Assembly: GCA_015501595.1 (NCBI GenBank) | Contig: JADNRX010000578.1 | Span: 1 to 31,559 of the forward strand | DNA: 31,559 nt | Origin: Hymenopellis radicata | Lineage: Eukaryota > Basidiomycota > Agaricomycetes > Agaricales > Physalacriaceae | Direction: 5' to 3' | Shown here: positions 20,481-30,262 of the stretch, one piece after another | Layout of the letters: each line of letters starts with the position of its first letter | How positions within the stretch are numbered: position 1 is the stretch's first letter | The notes under the pieces: model-generated | Database searches by the model: none | Told to the model about the DNA's origin: nothing | The model's input: the letters and a program-made list of their open reading frames with translations, nothing else | Made by a program: the position numbers and the translations under genes

Positions 20481-20820
20481 ATACGGCTTTCCGAAGATCG
20501 GCATGCTCCAAATCATGGTATCAGCACGTACACTTGAACAACAAGCTACGTCCCATGTCCAGTTCGCGGAATGGTCTCAGGCGTGTCGCGGAAAACAGGT
20601 GGAATCTATGACGCACTACGCACAATTGGCGGCGAGGCCAGTCAAAACGCATTGTAGTCGACTAGGAAACCAGTCTTTGAAGCGAAAAATCACATATGTA
20701 CATGATAGGCATGACGCGCCGGAATTGGATGCCTAGAGGAAATACTTTTTCCGCAGGAATGGTACGTGTACCGGTGTGCGCTTACCTCTGTCCCTTGGCG
20801 TCTTACGAAGGATTAGAAGT
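20481..20820 (+). repeat. Dispersed duplicated segment R2, copy a
   Basis: This is about 90% identical to 23693-24014. It shares blocks such as CAAATCATGGTATCAGCACG and GGTGGAATCTATGACGCACT, and ends GAAGGATTAGAAGT in both. Indels that are not multiples of three separate the copies, so it is unlikely to be under protein selection. No known element or protein is recognised. Confidence 0.85.
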
Positions 20821-21718
20821 ATCTATCTTCAAGGTGACATATGGCGAATGGAACTCGGACTCTTCCTTCCTCCGTCTTCTTGGGATGCCACGTTTTCTTC
20901 GCAGCTTCGGCATTGGCATTGCCACTTGATGACATCTACTGAGCGGCTATGCAGAACATGAAGATGATAGCGGTTCCGTTTCCGTTGCAGACTGTTATGC
21001 ATGTAGTAGCATGTGGTTCGGCGAATATTTGGCTCCTCCTCAGGCTGGCGTTACGAGCGCGGTCGGTCGCTGCCGCGCGCGAAATACAGGTCGGGCCGTG
21101 GGTAGGGTGACGCAAGGACCGGGGACCGTGGCCATTGCTCCGGTTTCAGGAATGAATCGTGTGTTGATTGCTCTCCCTCTGCTAATGTGAGTTCCCTTCG
21201 TTCTATTCTTAATTTGGGTTCTTGATGCAGTAGTTGTGGAGGAGAGATCGCCAATCTCACTCCGGTTGTGCACCGCGAAGTGCTTTGGCTTGGGTGCGGT
21301 CCACTCGACAGTGTTCAGAGCTGCTCTTACCGTTAGGCCATTTTGTGTGTTGTACCGAATGGCCTTATGGCCGCGACTCGTACGTCAAACACACCGAAAC
21401 GAGTACGAGAGCTTCTAATCAAACAGGCTTCCCGCACTATGAATTGTAGAATCATGAGTTTATCTGGGCCGCGACTTTATCCGTGTCGCCCGTTCTCATT
21501 ATTGCACCAGAGTGACTGCTTCTACGCGACTGTATCATGTTTCCACCAACGTGACAGTCTAGGCATTCGTGATTCGTGCGTTGGGATCTTTCTGACCGGA
21601 CCTGATGATCTCCGAGAGTGAGCACACGCACTCTGAGATGGACGTGAGTCGCCATAGCGCTTGTTATGAGGATGATCAGTTTCACTGCTTTAAGGCTCAC
21701 CTATCCTAGAGACTTTGG
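20821..21718. other. No confident gene; possible spliced frame 21050-21340
   Basis: On plus, a frame including GTVAIAPVSGMNRVLIALPL runs to a good donor (GTGAGTTC at 21187). A plausible acceptor (GATGCAG ending near 21229) continues it with SCGGEIANLTPVVHREVLW, up to a stop near 21337. It has no recognisable family and could be chance. The rest is short frames. The trace of R1 at 21604-21665 is noted with copy b. Confidence 0.3.
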
Positions 21719-21726
21719 TATAAAGA
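21719..21726 (+). promoter_or_regulatory. TATA element of seven-helix gene B
   Basis: TATAAAGA lies 36 bp before the start codon, followed by TGCA as in gene A. Confidence 0.6.
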
Positions 21727-21761
21727 TGCAGGCAGCTATCGAGGTTTAATATTAAACCATC

Positions 21762-23050
21762 ATGTCAACGACATTCGAGGATTCTGGACTCTCTGTGGCT
21801 GACGTTCAGTCTCTCATGTCGGCGAACTTAAATTCTGCAATTCTCTTCGTCTTCTGTCATGGCATCCACACTTGCATTTTCTTGGTTGCCTTGTATTATA
21901 TAGGTGACTGCTTCATATTGACGACCATGTTCTCACACTGACTTTCTGCATAGTTGAGAGCGGCCACTCCGACCGGAAGCGAATCACCTTTGGCGCCATC
22001 GTCGCATTCTTATGGTGCGCCAACACCATCATCATGGGTTTGGGATGGAGCCTGCTGGACGAGACCTTCATTACCCATGGAACATCGTTGGAGGCGGAAT
22101 TCAGCTTTGGCGGTACTAGTGTCTTGGTCCAGGCTCTTATAGGCGCTGTACTTCGAGCTCTCAACATCTTTCTCGCGGACCTAATCTTGGTATGCACATG
22201 AATTGAGCCCTCCCTATCCGTTGACCTCAATGAGTAGATCTGGCGCTGCTGGGTGTTGTATGGAGGCGACGTAAAGATCGTTGCGGTGCCTAGTCTTTGT
22301 CTGATTACTGAAACAAGTGTGTTCATTTGTGCTTAGTGGGTTTTGTCTTACATCTGTTTAACATAGTTAGTGCTTGCGTCCTCGTCTTCTACAATGTCAC
22401 CGCAGCCCAGGAGGTTGATGCTGGAGAGGCCGTTTGGACGCTGGTTTATTATTCGATGACGATGGTCACAAATAGTCTCTGCACTTTCCTCCTCCTGTTT
22501 CGCCACATGAGGTTCAGCGGCATTGGGACCAGCCTGAAGACTTGTCGAGGCATCATTAAAGTCTTCGTCGAATCAGCTGCCATGTACGCAGCCATCTATA
22601 TTGCATTCCTCGTTGTGTACGCATACGAGTTTTACTCTCCAAACGTACTGGTCATGACCGCATACACTTACCCTCAGGCGATATCATGTAGTGTTACTGT
22701 GAGTACCTGTTCATATAGTCGTCGATCGCACTAAATCATTCACGCAGGGTATCGCGCCTACTCTCATCATTGCCCGTGTCATGGCCGGACAATCGCGCCC
22801 AAACAATGCACCTACCCCTGCGACTCTGCCTAACATGCGCAGTACTATGTATTCCCCGGCTGAGTCTTTGCAATTTGCAGGCGCCTCGAGTCACGGCACG
22901 CGTACAGGACGAACTACTACCATCGACTTGGAGCGACGTCAAGAGATTGTCGATGACGAGCCTGTGGAAGGCAGAGATATGCATCACCTTGAGGCGCCGA
23001 CACCCCGAGAAAAGCGTATTCACGTCACTTCTTCCGAAGGAAACCTTTGA
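21762..23050 (+). CDS. Seven-helix membrane protein, paralog B (function unknown)
   Basis: Five exons (21762-21903, 21954-22189, 22238-22316, 22367-22698, 22748-23050) give 363 residues. The N-terminal half is almost identical to paralog A: exon 1 is nearly unchanged at protein level, and introns 1 and 2 still align. The shared blocks are FCHGIHTCIF, FLWCANTIIMGL, IWRCWVLYGGDVKIV, VTNSLCTFLLLF and GIAPTLIIARVMAG. From intron 3 onward the copies diverge, and the tail after helix 7 is new and longer (about 95 residues, including TTTIDLERRQEIVDDEP). Seven hydrophobic segments are in the same places as in A. This pattern fits recent duplication or conversion of the 5' half. The role is unknown. 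The tail probably faces the cytosol if the N-terminus is outside, which is inference. Confidence 0.85.
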
Positions 23051-23692
23051 TAGGCAGGGTTGTCTGGTGACTTGAATACGGCGGCGGTTCTCGAAGACCG
23101 GTCATTCCTTTGCTTTCAGCCCAATGATATACACATACCTTAATCGATGTTACGACTAGATAATTAGATGCCTTTTTTATTTGCCTACAGTAATCAGTTA
23201 GCTTGACCAGTGAAGCAGTGGGCGTAGTTGTCTGGTCACAGTCTGGGTCATTGTCACTGTAACGCTCCGCTGTCTCTCTTTCCTCGCGACGACGACGACG
23301 ACCTGTCTGGATATTGGGACATCTTTGAGCTCCCTGTTCGCCATACATCTTGTCAAGACGCGCTGTGTCGATCTGCATTGGGCGGAAAATGCTTAGACCA
23401 CAGTTTACTTGGACCTATGCCCTTGACGCGCCATTATCTCTGAATTGCGCCCAAGGTGACGCTGCATGTTTATTTATTTTATGCATAGAGCTCAGTCCGT
23501 CTAGTTCCGAGCCATCCGACGATATCCTCAACGCGGCGCTCAGAATGATGCTGGACATGTTGCTTGTCTCAGCTATGTCCTCGACTCTTGCTGCCTGCTT
23601 TGACGTGCTTTTGGCCTCAGTGATACCCACTTCGATCCCTGCCTCTACCACCTCCGGTTTCACCACCGATATCTAGCTACAGTCATAGACTC
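23051..23692. other. No confident gene
   Basis: A minus frame (23025-23378) and overlapping frames on both strands at 23350-23676 are open, but they lack recognisable motifs or paralog support. An imperfect run of GACGAC repeats near 23288-23302 gives a basic stretch on the minus strand. Confidence 0.45.
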
Positions 23693-24014
23693 ATACGGCT
23701 TTCCGAGGATCGGCATGCGCCAAATCATGGTATCAGCACGTACAACGACAAGCTACGTCCCATGTCCAGTTCCGCGGAATGGCCTCCGGCGAAACAGGCG
23801 AAAAACGGGTGGAATCTATGACGCACTACGCACAATTGGCGGCGAGGCCATTCAAAACGGATTGTAGTCGACTAGGAAACCAATCTTTGAGGCGAAAAAT
23901 CAGCATAGGCATGACGCGCCGGAATTGGATGCCCAGAGGAAACACCTTTTCCGCAGGAATGGTACGTGTGCGTTTACCTCTGTCCCTTGGCGCGTCTTAC
24001 GAAGGATTAGAAGT
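23693..24014 (+). repeat. Dispersed duplicated segment R2, copy b
   Basis: This is the counterpart of 20481-20820, in the same orientation about 3.2 kb away. R2a lies upstream and R2b downstream of paralog B, so B is flanked by direct repeats. Confidence 0.85.
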
Positions 24015-25805
24015 TTCGGAAACCTTTTGACACGCTTATGGGTTGTCGCTGTCACTCGAATCATACGACCAATTCCCCACTTCCTTGCAGCCAGATGAAC
24101 TGTCAACTTTGCGTTGTACCAGACTGGTTCGTCCATCGATGTGCTTACTCCACATAATGTCTCTAATTTCATTGCAGCCGTGGTTGACGCTTGTCCCGCA
24201 TCTTGGCGCCAGCCGTGGGCGTAACCACGCTTAACCAGACCGGACTCTGAGCGACCTTACCGCAGCACCCACTTCCACACCTCTGCAAAGATGGCGGCGG
24301 TCGTAGTCATGGCTCAGCTTGTCAACGAATGTCTACTGTTTGGCGGCTGAGGAATGCGTGTTAAGCGTTGTTCAGGCGTATGTTATCTGCGGATGGGTGT
24401 GTCTGCTTCTTCTGCTTCTTCGTAAACTGAACTGTTCTTTTAGATGTACTCCGTGGTTTTCGTTTCACTTCCACCTGGTCCAGTTTCAGCCTTGAATGCA
24501 AGTCACAGCCGGAAGCATTCACTCCGCACAGCACGTCGTGTGGCCTGAACGTGAGCTGTCCTAAATTGAACACGTCGAAAAGTTTGGGGTGCCCATTTTG
24601 AGATCAGCCATGTTACCAACATAAACGTGTTCTACGTACCAGAATATTGATATTTGACCGATGGTTTATGATGGCGACGCGCTATGGCTTTTTCACTGTA
24701 AGTTCATCTAGCTTCTCACTTCTCAAGGTCTCATGGTCGCTTCACAGGGAGGCGTATTCCAGATAAATTCATTGACTACGAACGCAATCCACTATTCTGA
24801 ACGTGTCTAGCTCGGTGTCGAATAGAAGAGTCCTTCTCCTATGGTATACTTGAGCAAATTGGCAGTTCATCATCGCTCCATTCATCCGCATCGGCGTGCC
24901 ATCATGATCTGTCGCTGGTAAGTATGTAAATCCATTCAAGGAACGTCGATAGATGTTCGGATTCGAAGATGATGGCGGCATGAGTGTTTGACTGCCGCTT
25001 GGTCTCTAACCCGGTCCTGTTGGGCTCCAAGTCCTAATTCATGACCGGCATGAGTGACGGATATGAGCTGGATGAACAGTCATTTTGATCTTGGCTAGGC
25101 GTATAGCGTCCTTAGCCAGGTATTCATGAATGGCTCACAAGAAGGGTATGCATCGATATCTCCCGATTTCTGGCATTTTCTGACAGGATCATAGATGGCA
25201 GACAGGCGTGGTAAACGGTGCTCTCGGGAGCTATGAACCCTCGAAAGTTCTCGCGATACGGTGATTGTGAAACGTTCTCAAAATCTCTGAAGAACAAGTC
25301 GGCCTGCGTTTGCGCATGTGTACTCTGTAGTCAACTGCTAGGGACCACCGTCGATTTCGCTCAAGATATCGGTGTGGGCCAGTCCAAACGCCCCGCGTTT
25401 CTCAACTGCACAGCTCACAACCCGCGGTAGATTCAGATTATGGGGTTTGCCGACGACATCGAGAATGTTTGAAATTTCCGGATCAGTATGACTCTTGAGG
25501 ACACAAGCTTGAAGTATCGTATCGTGGTGCTCTAAATCATACATTTCCTTTTGTGAGTTCGCTCAGACCGTGTGCGTGTTCACTGCCGCAACAAACTGCA
25601 CCGGAACGTTTTTGGCGCTTTTTGATGGTATCCCGGAGGCCGGGCCAATGGTCATCGATTCATCGTGAGTACTTTCACTTGCTCTGCGCATTGAGTTGCG
25701 ATCACAATTAACGGAATCTATCAGGCTATTATCGGACATCGTTGTTTCCGTGGGCGAGCCCCAAGGTTGGGTGACATCGAGCTTGGAGAAGCAGGTACAA
25801 GAGGC
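24015..25805. other. No confident gene in 1.8 kb
   Basis: Minus frames at 24361-24573 (basic C-terminus with KKQKKQ) and 24769-24981 look mildly protein-like, but neither has a recognised domain or joins into a longer spliced product. A minus frame at 25338-25544 is similar. No repeat or RNA gene is seen. Confidence 0.4.
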
Positions 25806-25813
25806 TATAAAGA
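25806..25813 (+). promoter_or_regulatory. TATA element of seven-helix gene C
   Basis: TATAAAGA lies 42 bp before the start codon. It is the same octamer as for A, B and D. Confidence 0.6.
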
Positions 25814-25854
25814 GACCACATGTCTGTGTTCTGTTGAGTATCGTAACAGCGCTC

Positions 25855-27212
25855 ATGTCCTCGTCGTTCGATGACCTTGGGGTCACAGCTGCCGACGTGC
25901 AATCTCTTCTTTCGACGGAATTGCACCGGACGATCTTGCTCGTGTTCTGTTATGCGATCCACACGTGCGTCTTCTTCAATGGCTTGTACCATATAGGTAA
26001 GACTTTTCCCAAGAGCCTTCTATACCTGAGTTTACACTGATTACATCTTGCAGTCGAGGGGACGGATCGTCTCAACGCAAGAAGGGTGTTTTTCGGTTGT
26101 GTGATAGCGTTCTTATGGGGCACCCACACCGTCGTTGTGGGGATACTCTGGAGGATCGCGGATGATCTCTTCATTGTCCATGGGCAGTCACGCGAGACGG
26201 AACTCGCTTATTACATGTCTGAAGGCGAAGGAGCAGGCGAGGGCGACTTGGCCTCTGTTATGGTCACTGTGCTTCGTGGCATTAATGTTCTGGTGGCCGA
26301 TGCGGTTCTGGTTCGTACTGATCTATCATTCGTCTATAGACCTGGGGCTGACTAGGTCGATCAGATAGGGCGGTCCTGGATGTTATACGAGGGCCATTGG
26401 AAGATCAGAACTGCTCTCGCTACCTGTTTGTTGACTGAAATAGGTGGGTGCTGTTACAGTCCTTGCACTTTTCAAGCTGACGCGCTGCGCGCAGGCAGTG
26501 CATGCGCCATCCTTGCCTTGGACGCCAGACTAACCAATATAAAGCTGGCTGAGGTCAACTGGATATTGGTCCATTACTCCATCACCATCGTCACTAATGG
26601 GCTGTGCACGTTCCTTATTGTGCATCGTATTGTGCAGGTTAGCGGTTGGGCGAAGAGCCTGAAGACCTATCGCGGGATCATCGAGCTGTTGGTAGAATCC
26701 GCTCTGGCGTACTCTATCATCTATATTGTTCTCGTCATCTTATACGGACTCGACCTGTATTCGGGGAAGTGGTATAAGCTCAGCTATCGCTACCCGTGGA
26801 CGCTGGTCAACAGTATCACGGTGTGTCTATCTATCCCTTTACTGGTGGCTATCGTACTGATCCAGATTCAAAGGGTATAGCCCCAACGCTTATCATTGCT
26901 CGTGTAATGGCAGGGAAACTGCGGCCGAATGATTCATGGACACGGCCATCGCTGCCTCATCTGCGGACTAATATGCGGTCGCTGGCAGAGTCTTTGCGGT
27001 TTGCGAGTGGGCCGAACCACTTGCATGGGCATACCACGACGACGTTTGCGGATAGTGATTTGGAAGCGGCTAGGGAGACGTTTACTACGGAGGATTCGGA
27101 AAGAGGGCGGGAGGGAGAAGGAGATGTGCGTGAGACTGAGTCGCTGCGCGCGACAACGAGCGCGCCGAGGCCTTGTAATTCAAAGGAAAAGGATGCGATA
27201 GGCGGAAGCTAG
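25855..27212 (+). CDS. Seven-helix membrane protein, paralog C (function unknown)
   Basis: Five exons (25855-25996, 26054-26310, 26365-26443, 26495-26820, 26874-27212) give 380 residues. Exons 1 and 3 have exactly the same lengths as in A and B (142 and 79 nt), and all intron phases match. Family blocks are MSSSFDDLGVTAADVQSLLS, FCYAIHTCVF, FFGCVIAFLWGTHTVVVG, GRSWMLYEG (replacing WRCWVLYGG), VTNGLCTFLIVHRIV, KTYRGIIELLVESALAY and GIAPTLIIARVMAGKLRPND. The loop before helix 3 is longer and glycine/glutamate-rich (EGEGAGEGD). The tail of about 110 residues is rich in Glu, Arg and Thr and probably disordered. In sequence it sits between the A/B pair and D. It is intact and probably expressed from the TATA element at 25806. 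Confidence 0.85.
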
Positions 27213-27920
27213 AAGCTTCGGGGTTCGTTTAGCGCGGTTCGTACGAATCCCTCTTATACCAGTTGCTAGACAAGTTAATCGTGTATTACAAGACTTCGCT
27301 CGCATGTTTACTGGTCGTATACATCCAGAGCGACCAAAGAACATATCTTTACCAAGGCATGGGACATCAGCTAAAATCTGGGCGCTCTGCAGACAATTTG
27401 CCCTAGTCGAGCGTAATGAACCACCGAGCCGTGATAGATGTGGTCGCGGGGACCAAATATTCAGCATCGCCACCACGCACATGAACCGACGTCCTGTCGC
27501 AAGGAACGAGCGAAAGGAGACTGTAGAAGATGTACGAATGAGGCAATCAACGTCGATGTCTTCTTCTTATCTTCTGTGACGTTGATTGCCGAAAGTCGCA
27601 GCCTCCACTCCTCTCATCCTTTCTTTTTCACATCTTACTAACTTAGCCTACTTTGTCGAGTTCTAGCCTATCCCTAGAGGGCCGAGTCGGATGATCTACT
27701 GCCAGCCTTGTCGACCATCGTCCAAACCAAAGGAGAGAGTGAAATACATAAATATGCGCAGACAGGTTTAGGCCCCCTCTAAGTACGGGCGTCCGCGGCT
27801 GCCTTGCTGCCAAATCAGTGATTGAGACAAAACACTTCCCCTCCTCCTGTCAGCGATGATGACAGTAAGGAGAAAATCCAACGTCCGCACGATAAAGTGC
27901 CATGCCGTCCATGATTTCTC
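27213..27920. other. No gene seen between paralog C and the hydrophobin
   Basis: There are short overlapping frames without motifs. From about 27590 the plus strand is pyrimidine-rich in places (CCTTTCTTTTTC), as expected of a fungal promoter region for the hydrophobin. Confidence 0.5.
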
Positions 27921-27923
27921 TTG

Positions 27924-27929
27924 TATAAG
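27924..27929 (+). promoter_or_regulatory. TATA element of the hydrophobin gene
   Basis: TTGTATAAGTAG lies about 50 bp before the start codon, at a spacing usual for highly expressed basidiomycete genes. Confidence 0.55.
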
Positions 27930-27978
27930 TAGCGTTATTCACGATAATCCTGCCCATTCCCTTGCCCAACCTTCTGTC

Positions 27979-28566
27979 ATGAAGTTATTCACTCTTTCTC
28001 TCGCGATTGTCCTTCTTCTCGTCAGCCTTGCGGGAGCCGCGTCGACCTGGGAGACTAATGCGCAGCGCTTAGCGAGGGGCCTACCACCGAACGCACCTCT
28101 AAAGCGCTTTTCTGCGTCTGAACGTAGTACGTGATCATTCATTCTGCACTTTTTCTTCTCTCTGACGTACGCTCTTCAGGGGCCAGACGCTCCAGTCCGT
28201 CTGGGACTCCATCCCAGTGCACTACGGGCGCAATACAGTGCTGCAACTCGCTTACATTGGCCAGCAACCCCGTTGCCAGTTTAATAAGTGGTCTGCTGGG
28301 CATCGTCGTAGGCGGCGATGTTATGGTTGGACTCACCTGCTCGCCGCTGAGCGTTATTGGAGTTGGTGGTAATAGCTGGTGAGTGGTTACAGTCGTTCTG
28401 AATACCGCGGTCGTCTAATATTTCTATGTAGCAGTTCTTCTCCCGTATGCTGCGAGAACAACAGCTTTAACGGTCTCATTGCATTGAATTGTGTTCCGAG
28501 TATGCCTTGTACCTCCTTTGAAGATGTATATACTGACGACCATCACCAGTCAATCTCAACCTCTGA
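27979..28566 (+). CDS. Class I hydrophobin, secreted
   Basis: Four exons (27979-28126, 28180-28378, 28432-28499, 28550-28566) give 143 residues. A signal peptide covers about 1-20 (MKLFTLSLAIVLLLVSLAGA). A spacer follows with RLARGLPPNAP and a dibasic cluster RRARRSS (about 50-55) that could be a Kex2-type processing site. All eight hydrophobin cysteines are present in the class I spacing C-X6-CC-X31-C-X12-C-X5-CC-X12-C. The protein ends CVPINLNL, matching the usual C-terminus; this requires the 17-nt last exon. Hydrophobins are exported and assemble at air-water interfaces into amphipathic films on hyphae and fruiting bodies. Class I films are amyloid-like and very insoluble. Nothing looks broken. 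It is the only gene of its kind in the window. Confidence 0.95.
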
Positions 28567-30262
28567 GGGCGAGCGTTGAGGTCAACTTTATCTTGCACGT
28601 TCTTTCGAGCCTATGCAAACTTGGAATTCGCATCCCACTTGAAGCCCTTTAATACTTTGTCTATCCCAATATAACCGTAGCTCTGTCGTCGAGGCGCAGC
28701 TTGGGCGCAACATGATGGAGAAAGGTCCCTGACTACGAGGACGCCGTTCACAGCATGCGCCTTGACGAATACTAATCGCTGATTGTGCCCGTCAATCACA
28801 GTAAGGAGGCGCGATTGATGACAGACGATGTGAGCTCGTATTGCTGGACGACAGATCAGACATGGAGCCAACTATCCAGAGCCTAAATCGACTTCGAGAT
28901 CATTTGGTCGTACGATTGGAGGATCTATGAAGCGGCGGTCTAGGACAAGCGTATCAGCGACACGAAGTAGCTGTAGAAACGTGTGGAATAATATTCGCAG
29001 CGTTGTACAAGCGCACAGTAAGATCCCCTTGAAGATTGCTCGGAACATTCACCCGATTTCCGACTCAGACCAAGATCTCAAAAATTATGTCCATCAGTGC
29101 ATCCGACAACTCTTGTAAAATCTAGAATGCATCAGGTCAAAATGGGAAGACCAGTACAATGGCAAAGGACCCACTGGACGACGCGAGTTACCGACGCAAA
29201 TTCCTGATCATGTACCATCAAATCAACGCGCATTCAAGCATAGATCGACGAAGACGTACAAACATATCGCTCCGTTCGCCATAGATCAGATGTACGGCCA
29301 TATACTGACAGGCCTTGTGAAGGGTGTTAACAGTAATATCCCCGGCTTCTGACAAGGTCGTAACTCCTCCTTAGGACTGTGGCGCCTCCGCGTTCAACGT
29401 CGGGCCTCAGACCGTGCTCTTTCACCGAGCAGTCGGGTGATGAAACACGGAAATCATAGCGCGAACGTACGATGTAGATGGCTAGCATGCGCTTATCTCA
29501 CATACTCCAGGGAGCCCTCATGCGAGAGACAGAAAACTATTATGTTTTCGATCCATGCGCTGGCTCGACCAAGATCAGGGAGGCAAAGGGACTGAGCAGA
29601 TTCTGGAGAAATCCTCAACGACTAGGCTTCGTCAGTTTCGAGCCGTCAGGCAAAAGAGATGGACAGCCTGCATTCGCATCCATCCTTGAATAACGTCTCT
29701 TGATTTAACTCGGCTGATGCGCCTTGGCTCTGTGTGTCGACAGACGGTAGACCAGGCTTCGCAGATGAAGAATACGCCGCGTTGCGAGGCCAAAAAAGAA
29801 AGATTTTGAATGGGAAGTTCCCGGTGTTCCTTGCCTGGAAAAGGATGCGTCAGAGGTAAACGATGCGGCAGGCCGAGAGGAACGGAAAGGCTACCTGACT
29901 GGACACCGACCGTGTTGACCTCTGGTGCATCGACGTGTTTTCTTGAAGGCCATTTCGTGTTCAGAGGAACCAGCTGTGATGATGATAGTAAGAGGGAAAG
30001 ACTCGGCACGCCAGGGTCGATCGCAACCTGCACCTTGGGCGCAAAGCCGAGGCTCAGGAAAAGAAAGGAAGATTACTCGGTTCGGTCCCGTCAGGAACGC
30101 TGGCTATCAGGAATGCAACTTGGAGGACTCAAGATTCAAGAACGTCAATATCATTCAGGAAAAGCCTCATTGTGTGTACCCAACTTATTGAACCTACGAA
30201 TGTAAGGAGGGGGATGGGAAACGCGCCAGCGCATACCGTTCCAGAGGATGAGTTTCCCGAGC
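28567..30262. other. No confident gene in 1.7 kb
   Basis: A minus frame (28611-28871) contains TVIDGHNQRLVFVKAHAV, faintly like the catalytic start of fungal integrase-core proteins. It is too short and isolated to call. Minus frame 29632-30033 (133 codons) and the plus frames 29478-29693 and 29810-30205 lack recognised motifs. This may be decayed transposon sequence. Confidence 0.35.

Noticed and set aside
28611..28871. Integrase-core (transposon) fragment on the minus strand
   Set aside because: Only a short TVIDGHNQRLVF-like stretch is suggestive. No further catalytic residues or flanking repeats were found, so it was left as unassigned sequence.
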